64,000 nucleotides of DNA from Pseudomonadota bacterium (GTDB lineage: Bacteria; Pseudomonadota; Gammaproteobacteria; Burkholderiales; JAKAFK01): the NCBI GenBank assembly GCA_021817985.1, contig JAKAFK010000008.1, positions 21,258-85,257 on the forward strand, in the 5' to 3' direction. Shown here one piece after another: positions 17,544-25,687 of the stretch. The translations under genes and the position numbers were made by a program. The notes below the pieces were generated by a model that saw only the letters and a program-made list of their open reading frames with translations, searched no databases and was not told the DNA's origin. Position 1 is the stretch's first letter, and each line of letters opens with the position of its first letter.

Positions 17544-18306
17544 GCGCGGCCTCCTTTTGCTCTTGCACGTACTGGCGCAGGACTTCGCCGGTGCGTCCCC
17601 AGGATTGCGTGCGCGGCTTGAACAGCCGGTGCGCCAGCATGCGCACGGGCCCGGCCACCGGCACGCGGGCCAGAAACTTCGCCAAGTGCCCCTCGGCAAG
17701 CAGCGGCCACTTGCCCATGCGCGCCACGAAAACCCCCAGCCAGCCGCGCCGGACGAGCGCAACGAGGCTTTGGCGGGTATCGCGGAAGAAGCGGGTCATC
17801 AGCTCGGTGTCCTCGATCCGGCCACGGTCCAGGCATTGGCGCGTGAATTCCTCGTCAAACAAGGAAGAATGGGACTTCTCGCGGTACCCTTCGTCCTCGA
17901 TCCAATGGGCCAGCGCCTTCATAACCCCCTCCGGACGCACGTCCTTCGGGCAGATGTTCGTGCACTTGTTGCAGGAGACGCATTGCCAGATGATGTCCCG
18001 GTCCTTGAGGAGTTCCTGCTTGAGCCCGAGGAGCGTCAGATAGATCCAGTAGCGCGGGTTGAAATCGGTATTGAGCGCATACATCGTGCACGAATTGGTG
18101 CATGAGCCGCATTGCCAGCAGCGATGGACGTTCTCCGCCCCGCCGTAGCGCTCGATGACGTTCTGGAAATCCGGATCGTAGTCCTTCAAGGTGCGCGGCA
18201 GGATCATGGTATTCCATTGGCCCGACACGTCGACCCCGTCGACCACCAGCTTGTCGCTCGTGAGCAGCCGATCCGGATCGATCAGCGTCTTCTCGTGAAT
18301 CGTCAC
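17536..18306 (-). CDS. hdrC2: sHdr subunit HdrC2 (iron-sulfur protein)
   Basis: A 256-residue ferredoxin-like subunit with two complete [4Fe-4S] motifs, CWQCGSCTNSC near residue 63 and CVSCNKCTNICP near residue 109. These transfer electrons between HdrA and HdrB-type centres. The C-terminal half contains a hydrophobic stretch (ALVRRGWLGVFVARMG) but no strong transmembrane segment. It overlaps hdrB2 and follows the hypothetical gene by 18 bases, so it sits in the middle of the sHdr operon. Start ATG 18306. Confidence 0.92.
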   Translation of the reverse strand: MTIHEKTLIDPDRLLTSDKLVVDGVDVSGQWNTMILPRTLKDYDPDFQNVIERYGGAENVHRCWQCGSCTNSCTMYALNTDFNPRYWIYLTLLGLKQELLKDRDIIWQCVSCNKCTNICPKDVRPEGVMKALAHWIEDEGYREKSHSSLFDEEFTRQCLDRGRIEDTELMTRFFRDTRQSLVALVRRGWLGVFVARMGKWPLLAEGHLAKFLARVPVAGPVRMLAHRLFKPRTQSWGRTGEVLRQYVQEQKEAAHA

Positions 18307-18324
18307 CGTTGCGCCCTCCTGGCC

Positions 18325-19191
18325 CTACGCGGGGCCATCTGCAAGCCCGTCCGATTTCCGGACGCGGGAGCGGCGCCCCCGCGCCTCGTCAATGCCCAGG
18401 AACTGGGTGATCGCATCGATGGGTTCGACCCCGCGTCCGAACTCCATGGACACCATGCCGCGCGCCATCGCGTGGAAATACGCGGCGTAGGCACTTGCCA
18501 GAACAATGTCGACGATCAAGGGGAGGTCGCGGTAGATGCCTTGGCCGGCCACTTGCGTCGCAAGCCAGCTGCGTGCGTCCTCGAACATTTCCGGCGCCAT
18601 GCCGAGGGAAATTTCCGCCCCCGACTCTCCGCCGGCGACGAATTCGCGCAGCGCGCCCGAGGCCGTCGCCTGATCCCATACCCAGCACGTCATCAAGGGA
18701 TGGCTCAAGGGATCGTTGAAGTGGAGGCACTCGGCCGCAAAATCCCGCGCCGCCCGCCGAAGCTTCTGCGCTTGCCGGGCGTGTGCCCCGTCGGCCCCTG
18801 CCCCTGCGCCGAGGCTGTCTGCGAAGGCCTCCACTCGGGCGCGCAAGGCGGATCGTCCGTACAGCAGGTCGCGCAAGGCGACCCGGAGCCGGTCGGCCCC
18901 CAGCCGCGCAAGCGCCGGGAAGATCCGCCGTCTTGCGGTGAAAACGCGATCCAGCAAGACTTCCAGGCCGTCGAGATCGATCCGATCCAGGGCGTCCGGT
19001 GCCAGGGCCTCTTGAAAGAGCGCCCCCTTGGCGGCCAGGGCCTCCACGAGGGCGGCAAGGCCGGGAACCTCTCCGCAATCCCGCAGGCAAGCCGCCCAGC
19101 GCGCCTGAAAAAGCCCCTCGTCCAAGGGCAGCGTCGGCGCGACGCGGGCGTCCTGGGGTGCCGGCTCATGCCGCCTGATGGTCCAGAGCAC
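18325..19191 (-). CDS. Conserved hypothetical protein between hdrA and hdrC2 of sHdr clusters
   Basis: A 288-residue, mostly helical soluble protein without metal motifs. The likely start is GTG 19191, overlapping the hdrA end by 26 bases; no ATG is available nearby. A gene of similar size at this exact position (hdrA, orf, hdrC2) is a constant feature of sHdr clusters, where it is usually annotated as a hypothetical protein. The sequence here is Ala/Arg-rich in the first half and better ordered from about residue 160 (FNDPLSHPLMTCWVWD). Its function is unknown; a structural or assembly role is only suggested by synteny. Confidence 0.75.
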   Translation of the reverse strand: MLWTIRRHEPAPQDARVAPTLPLDEGLFQARWAACLRDCGEVPGLAALVEALAAKGALFQEALAPDALDRIDLDGLEVLLDRVFTARRRIFPALARLGADRLRVALRDLLYGRSALRARVEAFADSLGAGAGADGAHARQAQKLRRAARDFAAECLHFNDPLSHPLMTCWVWDQATASGALREFVAGGESGAEISLGMAPEMFEDARSWLATQVAGQGIYRDLPLIVDIVLASAYAAYFHAMARGMVSMEFGRGVEPIDAITQFLGIDEARGRRSRVRKSDGLADGPA

Positions 19192-20215
19192 CGAGATCCC
19201 CTACGGCACGCAGTGCCATCGCGAGCCCGTGCGAGATGCTGGAATCGATGTCCTCCGGTCCCAGTGCGGCGCCCCCGACATAGATGCCGCGGCGGGTGCT
19301 GGAGAACGTGTTCGTATAGTGCTCGCCGCGGTCAAGAAAACCGTGCCGCTCCAGCCCGACGCCGAAGACCTTGGCGATCTGCGGGTTCTCGAGGTTCGGA
19401 TCCATCCCGATGGCGTGCACCACGAGGTCCATGGGGATCACGATCGGCCGCTTCACCAGGGTATCCTCGCCCTTCAGCAAAAGCCGCCCGTCGGGCGCCC
19501 GCGTCACCTCCGCGATGCGCGCCTTGACGAACTTGGTCTTGAACTCTTCCTGGCTTTTCCAGTAGAACTTGTCTTCGTACAGGCCGAAGGTGCGGATGTC
19601 CATGTAGTAGATGAAAACGTCCGTCTTGGGCGAGAGCTCCTTGATTTCCATGGCGAGGTTGGTCGACACCGTGCAGCAGATCTTGGAACACCATTCGCGC
19701 CCGATCTGGCGATCCCGCGAGCCCACGCACAGGAGAATCGCCACGCGCTCGGGCACCCGCCCGTCCGACGGGCAGGCGATCCTGCCGGCGGCCACCATCT
19801 GCTCGACCTGCGTCGTGGTCACCACGTCCTCGAACGTTCCGAAACCCCACTCCGGCTTGTTGATCGAATCGAAGTGGGTGAACCCGGTCCCCAGGATGAT
19901 GGCGCCGGCGCTGATCGTCTGGCCGTTGGTGAGGGTCGCGGTGAACCGGCCCGCCTCGCCGTCCAGCTGCGCCACCTTGGCGTTCTTGTGGATGGTCACG
20001 GCAGGATTGGCCTCGACGCGGCCGACCATGCGGCCGATGGCGTCCTTCGCCCATTCGCCGGAAGGCACCAGCCGGGCATAGCCGGAGATGATCGGCGCAC
20101 CGCCCAGGATATTTTCCTTCTCGACCAGCACGACCTTCTTGCCGACCGCGGCGATGCCCGCGGCAGCCGACAAGCCGGTCGGCCCGGCGCCCACGACCAA
20201 GACGGTATCTGGCAT
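19166..20215 (-). CDS. hdrA: sHdr subunit HdrA (FAD and iron-sulfur flavoprotein)
   Basis: A 349-residue HdrA-type flavoprotein. The dinucleotide motif is VLVVGAGPTGLSAAAGIAAV at the N-terminus. The HdrA signature CVGSRDRQIG...WCSKICC (about residues 180-200) supplies cysteines for a [4Fe-4S] cluster. It is shorter than methanogenic HdrA because it lacks the extra ferredoxin domains, as usual for the sulfur-oxidising form. ATG 20215 overlaps the hdrB1 stop as TGATG, so translation is coupled. As the flavin centre, it would pass electrons from sulfur oxidation to an acceptor, possibly NAD+ via lipoamide chemistry. Confidence 0.92.
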   Translation of the reverse strand: MPDTVLVVGAGPTGLSAAAGIAAVGKKVVLVEKENILGGAPIISGYARLVPSGEWAKDAIGRMVGRVEANPAVTIHKNAKVAQLDGEAGRFTATLTNGQTISAGAIILGTGFTHFDSINKPEWGFGTFEDVVTTTQVEQMVAAGRIACPSDGRVPERVAILLCVGSRDRQIGREWCSKICCTVSTNLAMEIKELSPKTDVFIYYMDIRTFGLYEDKFYWKSQEEFKTKFVKARIAEVTRAPDGRLLLKGEDTLVKRPIVIPMDLVVHAIGMDPNLENPQIAKVFGVGLERHGFLDRGEHYTNTFSSTRRGIYVGGAALGPEDIDSSISHGLAMALRAVGDLGALDHQAA

Positions 20216-21555
20216 CAGCGGCCTCCCAGCGCGAGTTCCGGATTGTAGAGATATTCGATATGCCCGGCCTCGACCTCCTTCAGATAGCTTTCGAAGTTCT
20301 TCTTGGCCTGGTTCCACGAAATGCCCATCTTCTCGACCAGTTCCTCGCACGGCGAGGCATGCCATTGCAGCTGGACGATCTTGAACGGGTCGGCCCCGCA
20401 GGCCAGCGCCGCGAACTGGATATCCGCCATGATGGGAACCGAGAAATTGGCCTCGTGCGCACGGCCGATCCACTGGTTCTTGTCCAGCGTGGTAATGCAG
20501 CCCGTGTCGTTGCCCAGCATCACGTCCGCGTTCGCCTCTTCCCGCGCCACGCGGATCTTGCGGTCCATGGTGAACGAGCGGGTGAATTCCCGCTCGGAGA
20601 TGATGTGGCGGAAACCGAAGCCGCAGCAGTCGTACCAGGTCGAATAATCGATGAGCTGCGCGCCGAGGGCGAGCGCCACCGAACTGCCCACCGCCGTGCG
20701 GTTGCCGTCCAGTACGGTGGGGTCATAGATCGCATCCTCGTGCACCATCTTGTAATAATGGCAGGCGGTATGCACGGTCACGCGAAGGTGCGACACGTCG
20801 ATGGTCTGGAGTTCGGCGGCAATCCGGTTGCGCATGACATGCAGCCACTCGGAATAGTGGATCACCTCTTCCGGGATCACGATCTTGCCATCCACGAGCC
20901 GCCCGAGCTTTCCCAGGATCTTCTTCACGCGTTCGCGCAACTCGGCCGACTCGATCAGATACTTGCGGACCTCCTTGTAATTGCCGAAGGACGTGCCGCA
21001 ATGCACCAGCGGATAGAAATGGCCCAGCTCGTGGCCGTGCGCCTTGCCGCAGACGTATGCTTGATGGAAATTGCGCAGGAAGACCGCCGCCAGCGACTCC
21101 ACGTTCCCGATGCCCGAGCCATGATAGTTCCAGGCGGTGCAGGAGGTCTGGTCGGTCTCGTCCAGGTAATCGCGGCCCGGCTCGAAGCCCAGCTTGTTCA
21201 TGGTCCAAAGGAGGGAGGTCGGATAGCCGGGGATGTTGCCGCACTGGCCGCAGGACTTGTGGTGCCAAAGCTGCTTGGTGGGTATTTTCTTCTTCCAGCC
21301 GAACAGCGTCTCGACCTCCACCGGTTCATGCGCCGCTGCCACGCGATGGACGATGATCTCGCCGTCTTTTTCCAGCTCCCACATATGGTCGCGGATGTCG
21401 TCCATGCGGCTGCCCAGATCGATCGTGCGCCGATCGACATGGCGGCGCACCCAGGCGGTGGCCGTCTCGGCATCCGAGGGAGACAGGTGGGTTTGCTGAA
21501 AGAAAGCGCCGTGCCCGGCGATGCCTTGTCCGCCGGCAGAGTCGGATGTGCTCAT
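20215..21555 (-). CDS. hdrB1: sHdr subunit HdrB1
   Basis: A 446-residue HdrB-like subunit. A CCG-type region is visible as HTACHYY with WYDCCGFGFR, followed by a GNDTGC loop. The N-terminal half has CGQCGN, CTAWN and YVCGK cysteines in a less regular pattern. About 80 N-terminal residues precede the first cysteine cluster (LWHHKSCGQCG). ATG 21555 lies only 15 bases after the TnpB stop of the inserted IS607 element, so its translation signals (GCAGG, 8-9 bases upstream) may now be partly element-derived. The coding sequence itself appears intact. Confidence 0.9.
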   Translation of the reverse strand: MSTSDSAGGQGIAGHGAFFQQTHLSPSDAETATAWVRRHVDRRTIDLGSRMDDIRDHMWELEKDGEIIVHRVAAAHEPVEVETLFGWKKKIPTKQLWHHKSCGQCGNIPGYPTSLLWTMNKLGFEPGRDYLDETDQTSCTAWNYHGSGIGNVESLAAVFLRNFHQAYVCGKAHGHELGHFYPLVHCGTSFGNYKEVRKYLIESAELRERVKKILGKLGRLVDGKIVIPEEVIHYSEWLHVMRNRIAAELQTIDVSHLRVTVHTACHYYKMVHEDAIYDPTVLDGNRTAVGSSVALALGAQLIDYSTWYDCCGFGFRHIISEREFTRSFTMDRKIRVAREEANADVMLGNDTGCITTLDKNQWIGRAHEANFSVPIMADIQFAALACGADPFKIVQLQWHASPCEELVEKMGISWNQAKKNFESYLKEVEAGHIEYLYNPELALGGR

Positions 21556-21570
21556 CGATATAGCCTGCTA

Positions 21571-22911
21571 TCAAGAAAGTGCGCGAACGTGCGCGCAGTT
21601 CTTTTCCTGCCCCGAGTTCCTTACTGGCTTAGGCTCGTCACTGACAGGCGTTACTTTCCCGGCTGCGACAGGAACCTCTCCTGCCGCAGCGCCGCCGTTG
21701 CCGGACGGACTCGCCACGGGTAGGGCAGTTGCGGTTGCCAGCCGTTTCAGGTTCAGCGCCGCGTTGAGGTCACGGTCATGACGCGTCCCGCATTCCGCGC
21801 ACGTCCATTCCCGGTCCCGCAACTTCAGTGCTTCGTGCTTCCATCCACAGACTGAACACAGGCGACTGCTTGGATACCAGCGATCGGCAATGATCAGCCG
21901 CGTATCATAGCGTTTGGCCTTGTATTCGATCTGCGAACGGAACATCCCGAAACCCACGTCGCTGATCGCCCGGGCCATCCGGTCGTTGGCCAGCATGCCC
22001 TTGACGTGCAGATCCTCGATCACCACCGCTTGGTTTTCGCGGCAGAGCCGGGTCGTGAGCTTATGGGTGAAATCCGCTCGGACATTGGCCACGCGGGCGT
22101 GTAGCTTTGCCAATGTCGCAGCGGACTTTTTACGGTTGTTTGAAACGGGCAGCCGAGTGCCCTTTGGCAGATTGGCCCCTGGCGCGAGACCTGCCACCAC
22201 CTTGGCCGCCGCCAGCTTGCGGCTGACGCGCCGGCCTCTGATTTTCAACCGACGCAGCGCCGCTTTGAGGGGCTTGGGCGCAGCCACCGATTCGCCGCTG
22301 GAGATCGTCGCGGCAGCCTTGATGCCCAGGTCGACGCCGCTGATCGCATCCGCCGTGCGCTGGCGGTAGAACTGCGCATCGGGCATTTCTACCTGCACCG
22401 CGACAAACCAGCGATGCGCCGTGCGGGATACCGTAGCACCGAGAACCTTCCCCCCGAAGCGCAAGACCTCCGTCATGGCCACAGCGCCGATTTTTGGCAG
22501 GCGGATCGTCTTGCCGTCCAGACCGAACTTGTCATTCGCCACATAAAAGCTGTCGCGGCAACGCCCCTTTTTCTTGAAGTGGGGTTCGTGCGCGGGTTGT
22601 CCAGCCTTGATGTCGGCGAAGAACCGCCTCCAGGCTTTGGCAAGATGAGCGAATGGCTGGGCGTGAGCGTCCCGGTGAATGTCGCGCAACCACGGCTGTC
22701 CATTCTCGTCAAGCCATTGCGGGTCGGCGTATTTGATCGCGTTGAATTGCTTCTTCAACGCCATCGCGTTGGGTTTCCGCCCAGCCGCGTATTGCCGGTT
22801 CCACTCATCCAGCGCCCAATTCCAGACGCGCCGCACCGTGCCGCAAGCGCGTTCGAAGTAGCCGGCCTGTTCGCAGGTCGGGCAAAGGGCGATTTTGTGA
22901 GTGAGTTGCAT
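21571..22911 (-). CDS. tnpB: IS607-associated TnpB, RNA-guided nuclease of the Cas12 ancestor family
   Basis: A 446-residue TnpB. The N-terminal region fits the family (CEQAGYFERACGTVRRVWNW). The RuvC-like residues are in place: Asp in GVDLGIKAA (about residue 195), Glu in VIEDLHVKGM (about 300) and Asp in RHDRDLNAALNLKRL near the end. The zinc ribbon is CSVC...CAEC. TnpB proteins cut DNA guided by an RNA made from the element's right end. Here the stop codon is almost at the right end, so the guide scaffold would overlap the 3' part of tnpB. The last 50 residues after the RuvC motif are low-complexity. Nothing suggests inactivation. Confidence 0.92.
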   Translation of the reverse strand: MQLTHKIALCPTCEQAGYFERACGTVRRVWNWALDEWNRQYAAGRKPNAMALKKQFNAIKYADPQWLDENGQPWLRDIHRDAHAQPFAHLAKAWRRFFADIKAGQPAHEPHFKKKGRCRDSFYVANDKFGLDGKTIRLPKIGAVAMTEVLRFGGKVLGATVSRTAHRWFVAVQVEMPDAQFYRQRTADAISGVDLGIKAAATISSGESVAAPKPLKAALRRLKIRGRRVSRKLAAAKVVAGLAPGANLPKGTRLPVSNNRKKSAATLAKLHARVANVRADFTHKLTTRLCRENQAVVIEDLHVKGMLANDRMARAISDVGFGMFRSQIEYKAKRYDTRLIIADRWYPSSRLCSVCGWKHEALKLRDREWTCAECGTRHDRDLNAALNLKRLATATALPVASPSGNGGAAAGEVPVAAGKVTPVSDEPKPVRNSGQEKNCAHVRALS

Positions 22912-22945
22912 GGTTACTCGTATTCTTCAAAGGCCCGATTCGATT

Positions 22946-23584
22946 CTATATCTCATGAACCGCATCCTGTTTCAGCGCCTCATCCAGCTCTTTTCGGTAG
23001 TTCCGCAACCCGTACAGCCTGGACGAAAAGCCATGCACGATCGTCATCAGATCCTGCACCATTTCCCGTTCGGGTGACAGACGTTCCTGGTTGAGCACGA
23101 GCACTTCGCATCCATTCGACTTGGCATAGTGCTCGAACCACTCGAAACCAAACCGGGTGAGGCGATCGCGATGCGCAAGAACCAGGGTCTTTATTTCCCG
23201 CCGGCCGATCTCGTCCATCAGGGCCAGAAACCGCTTGCGCTTGAAGTTCAAACCCCCACCGACTTCCTCGACGAACTCAACCCCAGCCAGACCCCTCGCC
23301 ACGACAAATTCTTCCAACACCTTGCGCTGATTCGCCAGGTCCGGTTTTTGCGCCGCACTCGATACCCGGCAGTACGCCACTATCTTCTCTGGCGCGTGAG
23401 GATTCAGCCGCAGTCCAATAAATTCGCGGATTTGCGTCTCCGTGTAAAGACGGCGATTGCTATCGGTTCGCGCGACAGGGATCAACCGTCCTTCACGCTC
23501 CCAACGCTGCAAGGTCTTTACCGATACGCCCAACAGCTTAGCTGCTCTGCCTGTGCCAATAGTGTTCTCCATGAGCACTACCAT
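22946..23584 (-). CDS. tnpA: IS607-family TnpA serine recombinase
   Basis: A 212-residue recombinase. The N-terminus carries a MerR-like helix-turn-helix (GTGRAAKLLGVSVKTLQRWE). The serine-recombinase core follows with the nucleophilic Ser in AYCRVSSAAQKPDL, the catalytic Arg region LVLAHRDRLTRFG, and a C-terminal helix. This is the usual order in IS607. ATG 23584 is taken as the start; ATG 23572 (MENTIG) is an alternative. It lies 18 bases after the hdrC1 stop and 34 bases before tnpB. With hdrC1 it would be read through by the host operon transcript. Confidence 0.92.
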   Translation of the reverse strand: MVVLMENTIGTGRAAKLLGVSVKTLQRWEREGRLIPVARTDSNRRLYTETQIREFIGLRLNPHAPEKIVAYCRVSSAAQKPDLANQRKVLEEFVVARGLAGVEFVEEVGGGLNFKRKRFLALMDEIGRREIKTLVLAHRDRLTRFGFEWFEHYAKSNGCEVLVLNQERLSPEREMVQDLMTIVHGFSSRLYGLRNYRKELDEALKQDAVHEI

Positions 23585-23602
23585 ACACTCGAATACACTA
23601 TG

Positions 23603-24289
23603 TCAAATACTAGAGTTTAGCTCCTCTAGCCAGTCCGCGTATTCTTCGCGCTTCTCGTCGATGAAATCCTCGATGACATCGAACAGGTTCTCGTCCATCG
23701 CCTCCAGCGAGCTCAGAACGCCGGTCATCTCCCAGATCGTGTACATCTCGACCGAGGTCTTGAGCGAGACCTCCCACGCCGTATCGGTCGTCTGCAGGGT
23801 GCGCAGGGGAATGGCCTTGCGCAGGATCTTGAGATCCCCTTCGACCTTCTGGATGTTGGGGCCCCAGTCGGGGAAGTGATCCGGCTGGATCATGTCGGGA
23901 GACAGCTGGTTGCCGGTGGTGATGAGCTTGAGCATCACGCGCCCGAAGGGCCGCAGGACGTCCTTTGCGGACTGCATGCCATGCTTGATCGCCACTTCGC
24001 GCAGGATCATGATGAGCCCGCCGGGAGAGTTCTTGAAGGGACAGCGGTCGGCGCAGGTCATGCATTGCGCGCAGGCCCAAATCTTCTCCTGCATCGCATC
24101 GTAGATCTGCTCGACGTTCTCGGTCCAAAGCAGCTGGACGATTTCCCGCGGACTGAAGTCGTAGAACTGGGCGGAGGGGCAGGTTGCGGTACAGATCCCG
24201 CAGTTCAGGCAGCCGTTGAGCTCGTGGTCGTAGCGAAAATCATTCCGGATGTCGTTGAAGATCTCCTGCATCTCGGCATATGTCGCCAT
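23603..24289 (-). CDS. hdrC1: sHdr subunit HdrC1 (iron-sulfur protein)
   Basis: A 228-residue protein with two complete [4Fe-4S] motifs, CLNCGICTATCP near residue 27 and CAQCMTCADRCP near residue 71. The rest is helical with a strongly acidic C-terminus (DFIDEKREEYADWLEELN). ATG 24289 has GGAGG at 8-base spacing. It is the first gene of the hdr block and lies downstream of a terminator. Its stop codon is now followed immediately by the IS607 element, so the last few residues could differ from the ancestral end; the cluster-binding parts are untouched. Confidence 0.92.
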   Translation of the reverse strand: MATYAEMQEIFNDIRNDFRYDHELNGCLNCGICTATCPSAQFYDFSPREIVQLLWTENVEQIYDAMQEKIWACAQCMTCADRCPFKNSPGGLIMILREVAIKHGMQSAKDVLRPFGRVMLKLITTGNQLSPDMIQPDHFPDWGPNIQKVEGDLKILRKAIPLRTLQTTDTAWEVSLKTSVEMYTIWEMTGVLSSLEAMDENLFDVIEDFIDEKREEYADWLEELNSSI

Positions 24290-24710
24290 GATTGAAGCCT
24301 CCGCGGGATACCGGCGCCCGGTGGACGGGAATACTTGAGTCAATCACTATGATTTACGATACACCAAAAGCGCGACAGGAGCAAAGCCGCACGCGCGCAA
24401 GCCTCACGCACGCATGCGTTGTCCGGACGCAACCTATGGGGTCACATTCCTGGAGAGGTTCCAGGCTGCTTGTCGGCGGGGCGGACGCCATGGCCGATTG
24501 GCCGCGTCTGGGTCCGGAAGCCACGGAGGGGCATTTCAAGGGCTGGGGGTTCGCCATTCCGATGCCGGGTCCGCAGGCCGCGTCCGTCCAAGACCCGCGC
24601 CAAGGCGTTCCCGCTAAGCTTCCGCCTGCGCCTGAACCTCGGGTGCGGCCCATCGATACGGCGGCCCAAGCAAGCGCAGGGGCTGACTGGGCGGCATAGG
24701 CTGAAAACGA
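24290..24710. promoter_or_regulatory. Leader region of hdrC1
   Basis: About 420 bases between the dsrE3A terminator and hdrC1 with no convincing gene. The part next to hdrC1 (24330-24365) is AT-rich on the minus strand and is the probable promoter area for the hdr operon, although no clear -35/-10 pair stands out. Confidence 0.4.
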
Positions 24711-24745
24711 CCGCGGCCCACACCCCACAAGGGGCTGGGCCGCGG
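24711..24745 (-). terminator. Intrinsic terminator after dsrE3A
   Basis: A 10-bp stem CCGCGGCCCA / TGGGCCGCGG enclosing a second small stem (CCCC / GGGG). On the minus strand it is followed by TCGTTTTC. It lies 27 bases after the dsrE3A stop and separates tusA-dsrE3A from the hdr genes. Confidence 0.7.
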
Positions 24746-24771
24746 CGCAAGTCCTGGGATTCGGACGGGAT

Positions 24772-25281
24772 TTAGATGAACAGACAGATGTCCGACTCAC
24801 CGGCGAATTCGAAGAACATCGCCGCACCGGCATATTCCATGCCGTCGATGAAGTCGCTGTGCTCGAAGCCGAACAACTCGACCGTCATCTGGCAGGCGAT
24901 GAACTTGACTTCCGCCTCCTGGCAAAGCGAGCGCAGGTCTTCGAGCGAGGCCACCCCATTGTTCCGGATGGTCTGCTTCATGAACGACGTGGCCATGGAC
25001 TCATAGCCAGGAATCAACGACTGCACGGCATTCGGAATGTTCCAGTTGATGCCCCGGAACCATTTCGGCCCGAAAGGCATCTTCATGGGCATCCCGGGGT
25101 TCCCGAGAGGGCTTACCTTGAGGCCGTTCAGGCTCTTGCGCACAAGTTGCAGTCCGTAGAACGTGAAGAAAATCTGCACCTCGTAGCCCAGCGCCGCTGC
25201 GGTAGAGGCCAGAATGAAGGGCGGATAAGCCCAATCCAGCGTTCCCTTCGTGGCAATGATCGCGAGTTTTTTGGTATCCAT
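24772..25281 (-). CDS. dsrE3A: DsrE3A-type sulfurtransferase
   Basis: A 169-residue DsrE-family protein. The persulfide-binding Cys is seen in KFIACQMTVELFGF near residue 130, a position conserved in DsrE3A. The N-terminus KLAIIATKGTLDWAYPPFIL is typical of the family. A Met/Pro-rich segment (GNPGMPMKMPFGPKWF) is in the middle. DsrE3A exchanges persulfide sulfur with TusA, and the pair feeds sulfur to sHdr. It follows tusA by 74 bases and its own transcript ends at the hairpin at 24.7 kb. Confidence 0.88.
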   Translation of the reverse strand: MDTKKLAIIATKGTLDWAYPPFILASTAAALGYEVQIFFTFYGLQLVRKSLNGLKVSPLGNPGMPMKMPFGPKWFRGINWNIPNAVQSLIPGYESMATSFMKQTIRNNGVASLEDLRSLCQEAEVKFIACQMTVELFGFEHSDFIDGMEYAGAAMFFEFAGESDICLFI

Positions 25282-25355
25282 GCCCTTCTCTTCCTCTCCT
25301 AGTCGTCCCGGTCGGGGCTTAATCGCCCTCTGCCATTAAATCCCGGACGAGATGT

Positions 25356-25583
25356 TTATTTTTTCTTCATGAAGAACACGAATTCGCCCCCGGCTTCGGC
25401 CGACGACATGAGCTCGTTGCCGGTCTGCTTGGCAAAGGCCTGCATGTCCTTGACTGCGCCCGGGTCGGTCGCAACGATCTTGAGCACCTGGCCTGCGCCG
25501 AGTTCGCCCAATGCTTTCTTGGTCCGCAGAATGGGCAACGGGCAGTTCAGTCCACGGGCATCGAGTTCCTTGTCGAAATTCAT
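25356..25583 (-). CDS. tusA: TusA-family sulfur carrier
   Basis: A 75-residue protein with the TusA signature LDARGLNCPLPILRTKKAL; the Cys of CPLPI carries the persulfide. AAGGAGA lies nine bases before ATG 25583. TusA is the central cytoplasmic sulfane-sulfur carrier in sHdr organisms and works with DsrE3A, encoded just downstream. A rhodanese gene, often the first gene of this unit, is not present upstream. Confidence 0.93.
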   Translation of the reverse strand: MNFDKELDARGLNCPLPILRTKKALGELGAGQVLKIVATDPGAVKDMQAFAKQTGNELMSSAEAGGEFVFFMKKK

Positions 25584-25658
25584 TTTCTCTAGTCTCCTTA
25601 AAACGCCTCATCCACTAAAAAACAATAACAGCAAGCCGCTGCCACCGAAAAAAATTTC

Positions 25659-25687
25659 TTTATAATCCAGTTAAACAGGGAATGCAA
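25659..25687 (-). promoter_or_regulatory. Sigma-70-type promoter of tusA
   Basis: On the minus strand TTGCAT and TATAAA are separated by exactly 17 bases. The predicted start would leave a leader of about 70 bases before the tusA ATG. Confidence 0.65.

Larger units (their letters stand above)
21560..23600 (-). mobile_element. IS607-family insertion element between hdrC1 and hdrB1
   Basis: About 2.0 kb carrying a serine recombinase (tnpA) and tnpB, both on the same strand as the host operon, in the interval between the hdrC1 stop (23603) and the hdrB1 start (21555). Exact ends cannot be fixed by eye because IS607 elements lack terminal inverted repeats and target duplication. The left end must lie within about 20 bases of the hdrC1 stop and the right end within about 15 bases of the hdrB1 start. 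Both genes look intact, so the element may still be mobile. Confidence 0.85.

Noticed and set aside
23603..23640. HdrC1 truncated by the IS607 insertion
   Set aside because: Both iron-sulfur motifs and the acidic C-terminal helix are present. At most a few terminal residues could have changed, which cannot be judged without homologues.
24442..24750. Open frame on the minus strand between dsrE3A and hdrC1
   Set aside because: It overlaps the terminator hairpin, has no ribosome-binding site and no recognisable features.
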